Of a DNA stretch of 64,000 nucleotides, positions 54,821-62,851 are shown piece after piece (position 1 is the stretch's first letter; every line of letters starts with the position of its first letter). Source of the stretch: Algibacillus agarilyticus (lineage in GTDB: Bacteria > Pseudomonadota > Gammaproteobacteria > Enterobacterales > Alteromonadaceae); NCBI RefSeq assembly GCF_003286125.1, contig NZ_QMED01000020.1, positions 29,626 to 93,625 on the forward strand, given 5' to 3'. A program made the translations under genes and the position numbers. The notes beneath the pieces were generated by a model. It did no database searches, had not been told where the DNA came from, and saw only the letters and a list, made by a program, of their open reading frames with translations.

Positions 54821-54946
54821 ACCTATAAACTGTAATTCCTATTTATGGCGCATTTAATCCAAATTCTAATAAACAAGTTGCTTTGCAATTTGTTGTCTAT
54901 TTCAGTTTAAAAACTGAATATCAATTCATTATCTCGGGGGAGAAAC

Positions 54947-56413
54947 ATGAAAAAAACATCTGATATTGGTGTAGTCGGTCTAGCCGTTATGGGTGAAAAC
55001 CTAATTCTAAATATGGCAAGTAAAGGCTTTACCGTTACTGCCTATAACCGGTCTTATAATAAAGTCGAAAATTTCATAAATGGTCGTGCAGCGGGTAAAT
55101 CTATTCGCGGAGCGGACTCGATAGAAAATTTAGTAGCATCGCTAGAAACACCTAGAAAAATAATGTTAATGGTGAAATCGGGTCAACCGGTTGATGATTT
55201 TATTGAGCAACTTATCCCACACCTTTCAAAAGGCGATATTATTATTGATGGTGGTAATAGTCAGTTTGAAGATTCAAACCGTCGTACAAAATCACTCGCA
55301 GCACAAGGCTTATTATATGTAGGCAGTGGTGTGTCAGGTGGAGAAGAAGGTGCACTTTTAGGCCCCTCTATTATGCCCGGTGGCGCAAAAGAAGCGTGGC
55401 CACATTTAAAACCTATATTCCAAGCAATATCAGCAAAAGTAGCCGATGAAAATGGTGACTTAACCGTTCCTTGTTGTGATTGGGTTGGCAGTGACGGATC
55501 GGGTCATTTTGTAAAAATGGTACACAACGGTATTGAATATGGCGACATGCAATTAATTTGTGAAGCCTATATTTTAATGCGTGATTTACTCGGTATGTCA
55601 GGCGACGAAATGCAAGCGGTGTTTGCCGATTGGAATACAACCGATTTAAGTAGTTATTTAATTGAAATAACAGCTGATATCTTAGCTTATAAAGAAGATG
55701 GCCAACCGTTAGTCGAAAGTATTTTAGATACCGCAGGCCAAAAAGGTACGGGTAAATGGACAGGTGTAACGGCATTACATTTAGGTGTGCCATTAACGTT
55801 AATTGGTGAAGCTGTATTTGCCCGTTGTTTATCGGCCATAAAAGATGAACGAGTACAAGCTTCAAGCGTATTAGCTGGACCAAAACCTACCTTTACAGGC
55901 GATAAAGCGGCGTTTTTGGAAAGTTTAAAACAAGCTTTACTCGCGTCCAAGATCGTTTCTTATGCGCAGGGTTATGCCGTGATGCGCGAAGCCGCTAAAG
56001 AATATGATTGGGAGCTTGATTACGGTGCAATCGCATTAATGTGGCGCGGTGGTTGTATTATCCGTTCTGTTTTCTTAGACAATATCAAAACTGCTTTTGA
56101 TACTGATCCTGAATTATCAAATTTATTATTAGATGATTACTTTAATAAAGTGGTAAGTGGAACTCAAACAGGTTGGCGTGAAGTTGTTGCAACAGCGACA
56201 TTACAAGGTGTTTCAGTGCCTTGTTTATCTTCTGCTTTAAGTTATTACGATGGCTATCGTACCGCTAATTCACCGGCAAATTTATTGCAAGCTCAGCGTG
56301 ATTACTTTGGTGCTCATACCTATGAGCGTAAAGATAAAGCGCGCGGCGAGTTTTTCCATACAAATTGGACAGGTCGTGGTGGCAATACGTCATCAACGAC
56401 TTATGACGTATAA
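54947..56413 (+). CDS. gnd: 6-phosphogluconate dehydrogenase (decarboxylating)
   Basis: 488 residues, the long classical Gnd. The Rossmann motif is GVVGLAVMGENL. The signature IIDGGNSQFEDSNRR, the substrate loop GSGVSGGEEGALLGPSIMPGG, the catalytic KMVHNGIEYGDMQL (Lys and Asn-Gly), and the C-terminal RDYFGAHTYER are intact. It oxidises 6-phosphogluconate to ribulose 5-phosphate with NADP+. GGGGGAGAAAC gives a strong ribosome site. No zwf or edd is adjacent. It follows kdgK, so it may take part in sugar-acid metabolism, but no operator is seen directly before it. Confidence 0.95.
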   Translation: MKKTSDIGVVGLAVMGENLILNMASKGFTVTAYNRSYNKVENFINGRAAGKSIRGADSIENLVASLETPRKIMLMVKSGQPVDDFIEQLIPHLSKGDIIIDGGNSQFEDSNRRTKSLAAQGLLYVGSGVSGGEEGALLGPSIMPGGAKEAWPHLKPIFQAISAKVADENGDLTVPCCDWVGSDGSGHFVKMVHNGIEYGDMQLICEAYILMRDLLGMSGDEMQAVFADWNTTDLSSYLIEITADILAYKEDGQPLVESILDTAGQKGTGKWTGVTALHLGVPLTLIGEAVFARCLSAIKDERVQASSVLAGPKPTFTGDKAAFLESLKQALLASKIVSYAQGYAVMREAAKEYDWELDYGAIALMWRGGCIIRSVFLDNIKTAFDTDPELSNLLLDDYFNKVVSGTQTGWREVVATATLQGVSVPCLSSALSYYDGYRTANSPANLLQAQRDYFGAHTYERKDKARGEFFHTNWTGRGGNTSSTTYDV

Positions 56414-56435
56414 CTTTTATTGAGTTATTAACGTT

Positions 56436-56470
56436 AAAAGCCACTTATCATGTTTTATAAGTGGCTTTTT
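56436..56470 (+). terminator. rho-independent terminator after gnd
   Basis: AAAAGCCACTTAT and ATAAGTGGCTTTTT pair over 12 or more bp, followed by T residues. It lies between the convergent gnd and yaaA genes and may serve both. Confidence 0.85.
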
Positions 56471-56484
56471 GATTTTAGTCACTT

Positions 56485-57264
56485 TTAACTATCAGCAATA
56501 TTCCGAATAAAGACCGGGTTGGCATCAGTCGATAACTCTTCACTATAACCATATCCAGCGCTATCAAATTTAAGTAAAGCGTCAATACTTTTTACTTCAT
56601 TTTCTATCATGTATCTAGCCATTAAACCGCGCGCTTTTTTTGCGTAAAAGCTGATAATTTTGTATTGGCCATTTTTCCAATCTTTGAATTGTGGTGTAAT
56701 AACTTTTGCTGTGAGTGATTTAATTTTTACTGATTTAAAATATTCATTAGATGCTAGATTGATCAAGTGGTCTGATTTAACTTTACTGATTGCGGTGTTA
56801 AGTTCATTTGTGATCACATCACCCCAAAAATGATATAAGTTACTGCCTTCATCATTCGCTAATTTAGTGCCCATTTCTAACCGATACGCTTGCATTAAAT
56901 CCAGCGGTTTTAACAAGCCATACAAACCCGATAATATTCTTAAATGCTGTTGCGCGTATTCAATGTTTTTATCAGAAAGCGAACTTGCATCTAGGCCTGT
57001 GTATACATCACCATTAAATGCAAAAAGCGCTTGCCGAGCATTATCTGAGGTAAATGGTGGTTGCCATTCACCAAAACGGGCTGCATTTAGTCCTGCTAAT
57101 TTATCACTTAAGTGCATCAAACTTGCTATTTCTTGTGGTGATAATGTTTTGCATATATCAATTAAGCGTTGGCTATAATCAAGAAGCGTTGGCTGAGTAA
57201 ACTGAGTTGTTGGCGTTGGCGATTCATAATCTAAGTTTTTAGCAGGTGATACGACAAATAACAT
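56485..57264 (-). CDS. yaaA: peroxide stress protein YaaA (DUF328)
   Basis: 259 residues. The family start [16 protein letters not shown] is present, with [49 protein letters not shown] and [14 protein letters not shown]. YaaA limits intracellular iron-driven DNA damage under peroxide stress and has a DNA-binding cleft. The gene stands alone, convergent with gnd and followed by no co-directional partner. Confidence 0.93.
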   Translation of the reverse strand: MLFVVSPAKNLDYESPTPTTQFTQPTLLDYSQRLIDICKTLSPQEIASLMHLSDKLAGLNAARFGEWQPPFTSDNARQALFAFNGDVYTGLDASSLSDKNIEYAQQHLRILSGLYGLLKPLDLMQAYRLEMGTKLANDEGSNLYHFWGDVITNELNTAISKVKSDHLINLASNEYFKSVKIKSLTAKVITPQFKDWKNGQYKIISFYAKKARGLMARYMIENEVKSIDALLKFDSAGYGYSEELSTDANPVFIRNIADS

Positions 57265-57353
57265 GACTCTATCTTATTTAGTTAATTATGTTGATATTGT
57301 ACTAAAAACAAAGTGTTCGCTACAGCCACTTTATAAAATAGTTTTGAATTTAT

Positions 57354-57389
57354 AAAAAACAATCCCCCCGCTTTAATTAAGTGGGGGTT
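57354..57389 (-). terminator. rho-independent terminator of recN
   Basis: CCCCCGCTT and AAGTGGGGG form a 9-bp stem with one G-T pair and a 5-base loop. On the minus strand ATTGTTTTTTAT follows. Confidence 0.7.
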
Positions 57390-57421
57390 GTATGAAGTTG
57401 TATCAGGAAAGGTGAGGGCTA

Positions 57422-59086
57422 TTAAGCAATGAGTAATTCTCGAGCATTCGCCATCGCGGTTTCTGTGATTTTATCACCGCCCAATAAACGCGCTAACTCT
57501 TCAATTCGTTCATGCGAATCAAGTGAGTGCATTGATGTATGTGTTTGATGCTCATCCATGTTTTTATGAACTTGCATTTGATTGTGTCCACAAGCTGCCA
57601 CTTGAGGCAAGTGAGTAACACAAATGACTTGAGTGTTCTCACCAATTTTTCTAAGCATCTTACCGACGATGGCAGCAGTTGCTCCACTGATACCGACATC
57701 CACTTCATCAAATATCAAAGTCGGCGTCGAAACTCGCTCTGCAGTGATCACCTGAATGGCTAAACTGATCCGCGATAATTCACCACCTGAAGCGACCTTA
57801 CCAATAGTTTGCAATGCTTGACCGACATTAGCACTAACCAAAAAATCAATATTATCTGAACCATTTTTAGTTGGCGATCCTGATTGTGTAATTTCAATTT
57901 TAAATTGAGCTTGGGCCATATTTAACGCTTGCATTGATTCTGTTATTGCTTGAGATAAATGTTCAGCGGCTTGAAATCGTGCTTGGTGGAGCAAAGTTGC
58001 ATGTTCCCAATAACGAGCTTCTGCTACATTAACTTCATTTTCAAGCGTTACTGAAAGCTCATTCGACGATTGAATGTCTTTAAGTTCAATTGTTAATGCT
58101 GAATGTTCTTGATGTAAATTTTCAGGTGTCGTTTTGTGTTTACGTGCGAGATCCATGGCTTGCGAAATACGTGTATCCAACTGCATTAACCGTTCAGGAT
58201 CAGGTTCTAAACCATCAACATAATGCCGTAATTCACTGCTTGCTTCTTGTAGGTTGATCGACGCTTCAGATAACAAAGTTTGAATAGGGACCAGTGAGTC
58301 ATCCATATTTGATAAATTAGATAACTTATTCGCTAAACTTTGCACCAAACTACAAGCACTGTGTTCATCACTATCAAAAAGCATGGTTAATGCTAATTGA
58401 CTCTCATTAACGAGTCCTACGGCATTAGAGAGTATTTTATGCTCTGCTTCTAATTGTTCAAATTCACCTTCCGCTATAGCAAACTCGTCTAGTTCGGCCA
58501 CTTGGTACTCAACAAGTTGTAATCTATCTTGGCGTTGCTGCTCAGCCTTTTTTAATTTAGCTAGTTCAGCTCGCTGCATAGACCAGTATTGATAAGCATT
58601 AAATGTATTTGTTATTAAATCAGAATGTGAGGCAAATTCATCTAACAATGCGAGTTGATTATCATTTTTTAATAATAATTGATGCGCATGTTGGCCATGA
58701 ATATTAACTAAATGATTAGCGAGGAGTTTCAATTGCTGCAAGGGGACAGGTGTACCATTGATATAGGCTTTCGATCGACCTTCAGAATTTATTATACGGC
58801 GAATTATACAGTCACTTGGCAAGCCATCTGCGAGTTCGTTGTCTACTAGCCAATTTATTGCATTAGGTATTTTAGTAATCGAAAAACGCGCACTCACTTC
58901 TGTTTTATCAGCGCCATGCCTAACCATGTTAGCATCGGCTCTATCACCTAAACATAGGCCTAGCGCATCTATTGATATCGATTTACCAGCGCCAGTTTCG
59001 CCGGTAATGGTTGTCATACCGCTATTAAATTCGATGTCTAAATTTTCGACAATGGCAAAATCTTTTACATATAATTGAGTTAGCAT
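57422..59086 (-). CDS. recN: DNA repair protein RecN
   Basis: 554 residues, the normal length. Walker A is GETGAGKS near residue 30-37, Q-loop-like and long coiled-coil segments follow between about 150 and 370, and the ABC signature/Walker B is ASGGELSRISLAI with LIFDEVDVGISG. It is an SMC-like ATPase acting at double-strand breaks. A LexA-type box lies 53 bases upstream (59139), which agrees with SOS control of recN in other gammaproteobacteria. Confidence 0.95.
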   Translation of the reverse strand: MLTQLYVKDFAIVENLDIEFNSGMTTITGETGAGKSISIDALGLCLGDRADANMVRHGADKTEVSARFSITKIPNAINWLVDNELADGLPSDCIIRRIINSEGRSKAYINGTPVPLQQLKLLANHLVNIHGQHAHQLLLKNDNQLALLDEFASHSDLITNTFNAYQYWSMQRAELAKLKKAEQQRQDRLQLVEYQVAELDEFAIAEGEFEQLEAEHKILSNAVGLVNESQLALTMLFDSDEHSACSLVQSLANKLSNLSNMDDSLVPIQTLLSEASINLQEASSELRHYVDGLEPDPERLMQLDTRISQAMDLARKHKTTPENLHQEHSALTIELKDIQSSNELSVTLENEVNVAEARYWEHATLLHQARFQAAEHLSQAITESMQALNMAQAQFKIEITQSGSPTKNGSDNIDFLVSANVGQALQTIGKVASGGELSRISLAIQVITAERVSTPTLIFDEVDVGISGATAAIVGKMLRKIGENTQVICVTHLPQVAACGHNQMQVHKNMDEHQTHTSMHSLDSHERIEELARLLGGDKITETAMANARELLIA

Positions 59087-59128
59087 ATTCGTGAACTACT
59101 GTATAAAAATATATGTAATAATTTATAC

Positions 59129-59164
59129 TGCACAAACACTGTATGTGTCAACAGTGTTTGTGCA
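59129..59164. repeat. palindrome between nadK and recN, containing the LexA-like box
   Basis: TGCACAAACACTG and CAGTGTTTGTGCA are perfect 13-bp arms with a 10-base loop. A T7 tract follows on the plus side. On the minus side there is no T run, so it is not a convincing nadK terminator. The LexA-like pattern uses its inner CTG and CAG. Confidence 0.65.
59139..59154 (-). promoter_or_regulatory. LexA-type SOS box upstream of recN
   Basis: CTGTATGTGTCAACAG fits CTGT-N8-ACAG exactly, 53 bases upstream of the recN start. A degenerate second copy (CTGTATAAAAATATAT) lies at 59099-59114. Confidence 0.6.
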
Positions 59165-59214
59165 TTTTTTTAATATAATAATGTGTGCTTTCTAATTAAT
59201 CGATTGGATATAAA

Positions 59215-60087
59215 TTAATAGAGTTTGCTACCCCAATTCAACTTTCGTCTGATCACATTATAATAGCTATAATCTTTAGGGTGTAATAATTTGAGCTTTT
59301 GCTCTTGCATTTTAATTTCAACAACATCGCCTTTATCTAATGGTAATGATGCATGACCGTCACAAGAAACGCCCATATTGACTTGAGGTTTTGATATCAC
59401 CAATTTAATAGTCGAATGCGCATCTACAACAATAGGACGATGCGATAATGAATGAGGGTACATTGGCTGCAAGCAAATAACTTCTAAACCCGGTGTCAGA
59501 ATTGGACCACCACCCGAAAGTGAATAAGCAGTTGAGCCTGTTGGTGTGCATAAAATCAAACCATCGGCCCGTTGACTAAACATAAATGTATCGTCAATAA
59601 ACACTTCGAACTCTAACATTCTTGCCACTTGACCTGAATGTAAAACGGCTTCATTAACTGCGCTTCCTGAACGAACACAGCCTTCTTGGTTTTTACAACA
59701 AATATCGAGCAAAAAACGTTCTTCAAGTTTATAATCACCTGCAAGAACTTTTTTTAATGCACTCTCAAAAGCTTCGGGATTAAGATCAGTTAAAAAACCT
59801 AAGTTACCCCTATTAACTCCGATCACGGGTACACCACATTTAGAAAATGCACGAGCAGCCCCTAACATGTTGCCATCACCCCCCACAACAATCACTAAAT
59901 CGCATAAATTACCAAAAGAAAATAACATTTCTTGGTTTGCGTATTCATCGTCAGTGTGTGTTTTGTGCGCTATTTTAACCTCTATATCAAATGAAGTTAA
60001 AAACGCGTTGAGTTTTTTTAAGGTGTCGGTTGTTCCTTGGTGGTTAGATTTTCCTACTAAGCCGACGGTTTTGAATTTTGAAATCAT
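59215..60087 (-). CDS. nadK: NAD kinase
   Basis: 290 residues from ATG 60087; a longer version from 60156 adds residues not seen in the family. The active-site [11 protein letters not shown] and [10 protein letters not shown] motifs are present, followed by [21 protein letters not shown]. It makes NADP from NAD using ATP. The gene is co-directional with recN downstream, with a palindrome and LexA-type site between them. In many gammaproteobacteria nadK, recN and grpE are neighbours, as here. Confidence 0.95.
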   Translation of the reverse strand: MISKFKTVGLVGKSNHQGTTDTLKKLNAFLTSFDIEVKIAHKTHTDDEYANQEMLFSFGNLCDLVIVVGGDGNMLGAARAFSKCGVPVIGVNRGNLGFLTDLNPEAFESALKKVLAGDYKLEERFLLDICCKNQEGCVRSGSAVNEAVLHSGQVARMLEFEVFIDDTFMFSQRADGLILCTPTGSTAYSLSGGGPILTPGLEVICLQPMYPHSLSHRPIVVDAHSTIKLVISKPQVNMGVSCDGHASLPLDKGDVVEIKMQEQKLKLLHPKDYSYYNVIRRKLNWGSKLY

Positions 60088-60252
60088 ATTGCTCAACAAC
60101 TTTTTGTAATGTAAGTAGTTTACCTGATTTAATAAATTAAAATTAGATTTCAACAAGTAAATTGTAAAATTGATTTATAAAATAATACATGGGCAAATAA
60201 TAGACAAATAAACCTTAAAATAAGTAATTAATAAACCGATTTTATTTTTTGA

Positions 60253-60280
60253 CTTGAATCATTAAAAATAATCCCCACAT
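60253..60280 (+). promoter_or_regulatory. heat-shock (sigma-32) type promoter for grpE
   Basis: CTTGAA (60253-60258), a 14-base spacer and CCCCACAT (60273-60280) fit the sigma-32 pattern. It lies 185 bases upstream of grpE. The gap 60088-60464 shows nothing else I can name. Confidence 0.65.
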
Positions 60281-60464
60281 ATGCCAAAAGTTGTCTTTAA
60301 AAAAGTTACTGTTGCGTACAGTAAATTAATTGGCTGTTATAAAAGGAGCATTTGGTCTCTTTAACATTAAACATATTTACTAGCTTATTCACCTTATAAC
60401 GATGAGTAAGTCAAATACAGAAATGAATAACCTGAGATAGGTCGAAATAAATTGGAGTTTTAAA

Positions 60465-61055
60465 ATGAGCAATGATCAACAAGATATCAATAACGATGCG
60501 CAAGAAGAAGTCGTGGTTGAAACAGCTGAGAATGTTGAAGTTGAAGCATTAAGTGAAGAACAATTACAAATTGAAAAACTTACACAACAATTAGCAGCTG
60601 CAGAAAGAACCGTTGCAGACCAACAAGAATCAGTTTTGCGTGCTAAAGCTGAGGTTGATAATATTCGTCGACGTTCAGCTCAAGATGTTGAAAAAGCACG
60701 TAAATTTGCATTAGAGAAATTCAGCTCAGATGTACTTGTTGTCGTTGATAACTTAGAACGTGCTCTTGAAAGTGCAGATAAAGAAAATGACGACTTAAAA
60801 CCGATGATAGAAGGTGTAGAACTAACGCTTAAAAGTTTTACTGATGCACTTGAAAAACACGGTGTTAAACAAGTTAACCCTGAAGGTGAAACCTTCAACC
60901 CTGAATTGCATCAAGCAATGTCAATGGTTCCTAATCCTGACGTGCCACCGAATACCGTTATCGCAGTCATGCAAAAAGGTTATGAATTAAATGGTCGTTT
61001 AGTTAGACCTGCAATGGTTATGGTTTCTGCTGCAGGTGTAAACACACAAGCCTAA
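60465..61055 (+). CDS. grpE: nucleotide exchange factor GrpE
   Basis: 196 residues. An acidic N-terminus is followed by the long coiled coil (about residues 35-85, with [20 protein letters not shown]) and the C-terminal beta domain with [21 protein letters not shown] and the closing [16 protein letters not shown]. It releases ADP from DnaK. A sigma-32-like promoter lies upstream and a terminator downstream. dnaK is not in the window. Confidence 0.96.
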   Translation: MSNDQQDINNDAQEEVVVETAENVEVEALSEEQLQIEKLTQQLAAAERTVADQQESVLRAKAEVDNIRRRSAQDVEKARKFALEKFSSDVLVVVDNLERALESADKENDDLKPMIEGVELTLKSFTDALEKHGVKQVNPEGETFNPELHQAMSMVPNPDVPPNTVIAVMQKGYELNGRLVRPAMVMVSAAGVNTQA

Positions 61056-61075
61056 TGCAAACTAATTTATAAAAT

Positions 61076-61108
61076 AGCCCAGCATTATTATGCTGGGCTT
61101 TTTTTTAG
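61076..61108 (+). terminator. rho-independent terminator after grpE
   Basis: AGCCCAGCAT and ATGCTGGGCT form a perfect 10-bp stem with a 4-base loop, followed by T8. Confidence 0.92.
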
Positions 61109-61268
61109 AATCGAATTACGGTTGATAACCATGGTATAAATGATAATAGTTAATATTCACAAGTTATTGTTTTTAAAAGAAAAAGTTGATTTTATGCTAT
61201 TTCTCATTATACTCAATTGATGAATTAAATTATTATCTGCTAATCCAATAAATGGATAGGAGCAACAC

Positions 61269-61745
61269 ATGAAAACCCAAAGCCAACTCATTGTTTTACT
61301 TAATGAAGTTTTAACTAGCGAACTCACTTCAATTAACCAGTTTTTTTTACATGCGCGTATGTATAAAAATTGGGGGCTGTCGGCACTAAATGAAAAGTGC
61401 TACAAAAAATCAATTAAAGACATGAAACAAGCTGATGTACTCATTGAGCGTATTTTATTTTTGGAAGGATTGCCTAATTTGCAACGTTTAGGCAGTTTAA
61501 AAATAGGTGAAGATACCGTTGAAATGATCGCTTGTGATACCGAGTTTCAATTAGAGCAAATCCCCTTACTCAAGAAAGCGATAGCAATTTGTGAAAAAGA
61601 ACAAGATTACGTATCACGCGATCTTATTCAAGAGATTTTAGAATATGAAGAAAATCATTTAGATTGGCTTGAAACACAAGCTTATCAAATTGACAATTTA
61701 GGTATTCAAAATTATTTACAAGCACAAGTTTCAGGAGACGCATAA
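61269..61745 (+). CDS. bfr: bacterioferritin, haem-type subunit with degenerate ferroxidase site
   Basis: 158 residues, aligning end to end with E. coli bacterioferritin. The haem ligand Met52 is kept. Of the ferroxidase ligands, E18, E127 and H130 are present, but position 51 is Asp, 54 is Gln and 94 is Gln, so the di-iron centre looks inactive. The partner gene starts within the stop (TAATG). Together they should form mixed 24-mer cages in which this subunit supplies haem. Iron storage acts in the cytoplasm. Confidence 0.92.
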   Translation: MKTQSQLIVLLNEVLTSELTSINQFFLHARMYKNWGLSALNEKCYKKSIKDMKQADVLIERILFLEGLPNLQRLGSLKIGEDTVEMIACDTEFQLEQIPLLKKAIAICEKEQDYVSRDLIQEILEYEENHLDWLETQAYQIDNLGIQNYLQAQVSGDA

Positions 61746-62212
61746 TGAAAGGTAACACTAAAGTAATTGATGCATTGAATGTATTACTCGCTAATGAACT
61801 CTCTGCGATGGATCAATATTTTATCCATTCTCGTATGTACGACGACTGGGGATTAAGTAAACTATTCGAACGCATATCGCATGAATCTGATGATGAAAGA
61901 CAGCATGCCTCTTTATTAATCGAGCGTATTCTCTTTTTAGAAGGTAAGCCAGATATGGTTACCCGAGATGGTTTGCAGATCGGTGATGATGTGCCAACCA
62001 TGTTAGAAAATGATTTAAAAGTAGAATATGCGGTAGGCAATTTACTGAAACAAACTATTCTGCTTTGTGAATCAGAGCAAGACTATGTGACTCGCGATAT
62101 GCTCACAACCTTACTTGAAGAAACTGAAAACGATCATGCACATTGGTTAGAACAACAGCTTAGATTGATTAAAATGCTTGGCTTGCCAAATTATTTACAA
62201 TCACAAATGTAA
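61745..62212 (+). CDS. bfr: bacterioferritin, ferroxidase-type subunit lacking the haem Met
   Basis: 155 residues, related to the preceding gene. The ferroxidase ligands E18, E51, H54 and E94 are kept; the last pair appears as E128/H131 because of a one-residue insertion. Position 52, the haem-ligand Met in E. coli, is Arg. It is therefore the complement of the first subunit. Two-gene bacterioferritins with this division are known in Neisseria and Magnetospirillum. One-base overlap with the first gene; a strong terminator follows. Confidence 0.92.
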   Translation: MKGNTKVIDALNVLLANELSAMDQYFIHSRMYDDWGLSKLFERISHESDDERQHASLLIERILFLEGKPDMVTRDGLQIGDDVPTMLENDLKVEYAVGNLLKQTILLCESEQDYVTRDMLTTLLEETENDHAHWLEQQLRLIKMLGLPNYLQSQM

Positions 62213-62245
62213 ATTTTCAGTAATAAACACTTTAAACCTTTACAT

Positions 62246-62275
62246 AAAAACCGCTTATCAACTTAGCGGTTTTTT
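62246..62275. terminator. rho-independent terminator after the bacterioferritin operon (bidirectional)
   Basis: AAAAACCGCT and AGCGGTTTTTT form a stem with a 9-base loop, and both sides carry A/T runs. The stop of the convergent small lipoprotein gene lies at its right edge. Confidence 0.85.
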
Positions 62276-62621
62276 ATTGCTTAATAAACTTAACCGATAA
62301 AAGTGTATACCATGGCTTTTGGTATCGTAACCAAGCTAAGTATGTGGCTTTTATACCACAATGATTAATACGTACGATCACTTCATGATCACTTGGTAAC
62401 ACTTCACTGTCGGGTTTAATACTTTGCTCTGAATCTGCAAATAACATTGTACTTTGAATCGTGACTTGTCCGGTTTTACAAGCCGTTAGACTATTAAAAT
62501 AAACACTAAGCGTTTGGTTAATTGTTTTTTCATACCCAAGGGTAGGGCAAGCCAATAGCATAAAAGACAAAGACAAAGACAAAGACAAAGACAAACCGAG
62601 TTTTCTGAAGAATATATTCAT
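62274..62621 (-). CDS. small putative lipoprotein with repeat-encoded signal peptide
   Basis: 115 residues. The signal region contains (Leu-Ser)5 encoded by five tandem 6-bp units, followed by FMLLAC, a possible lipobox. The mature part has two further cysteines (TACKTG, NHCGIK). I do not recognise a family. It is convergent with the bacterioferritin operon. A change in unit number would alter the signal length by two residues per unit, without frameshift. Confidence 0.6.
   Translation of the reverse strand: MNIFFRKLGLSLSLSLSLSFMLLACPTLGYEKTINQTLSVYFNSLTACKTGQVTIQSTMLFADSEQSIKPDSEVLPSDHEVIVRINHCGIKATYLAWLRYQKPWYTLLSVKFIKQ
62563..62592. repeat. hexanucleotide tandem repeat (AAAGAC)5
   Basis: Five exact AAAGAC units lie in the signal-peptide coding region of the small lipoprotein gene, read as Leu-Ser on the minus strand. 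Confidence 0.9.
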
Positions 62622-62783
62622 AATGAAGAATAATACTAATTATCGTCAATAACAGAGCCGCTATACGTGTTCAAAAACTCAGTAACGGCGGTTAAAAATC
62701 AACCGGTAGTATCACAACGTAGCTAAATTTTACCTAGCTTTGTGCATTTATTGAGAACCGTGATTACGCTATTGAAAATTATA

Positions 62784-62851
62784 TATAGTCAAAGCGATCG
62801 GGTTTTAGGGACAGGTTTCTAGCTCCAGACGAAACCTAAGTACTTACATCC
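62784..62851 (-). repeat. MITE-like dispersed repeat, family 1, copy D, interrupted by an IS50-like element
   Basis: It starts TATAGTCAAAGCGATCGGG and matches the end of copy B in reverse up to the sequence CTTACATCC. The next base begins the Tn5-like end. The remaining part of the repeat should lie beyond the window. Gap 62622-62783 shows nothing else. Confidence 0.85.

Noticed and set aside
55413-55883. 156-codon minus-strand open frame within gnd
   Set aside because: It is antisense to the conserved Gnd catalytic core and has no ribosome site.
61141-61155. TGATAATAGTTAATA as a Fur box before the bacterioferritin operon
   Set aside because: Right half matches poorly; in AT-rich DNA this level of match is expected by chance.
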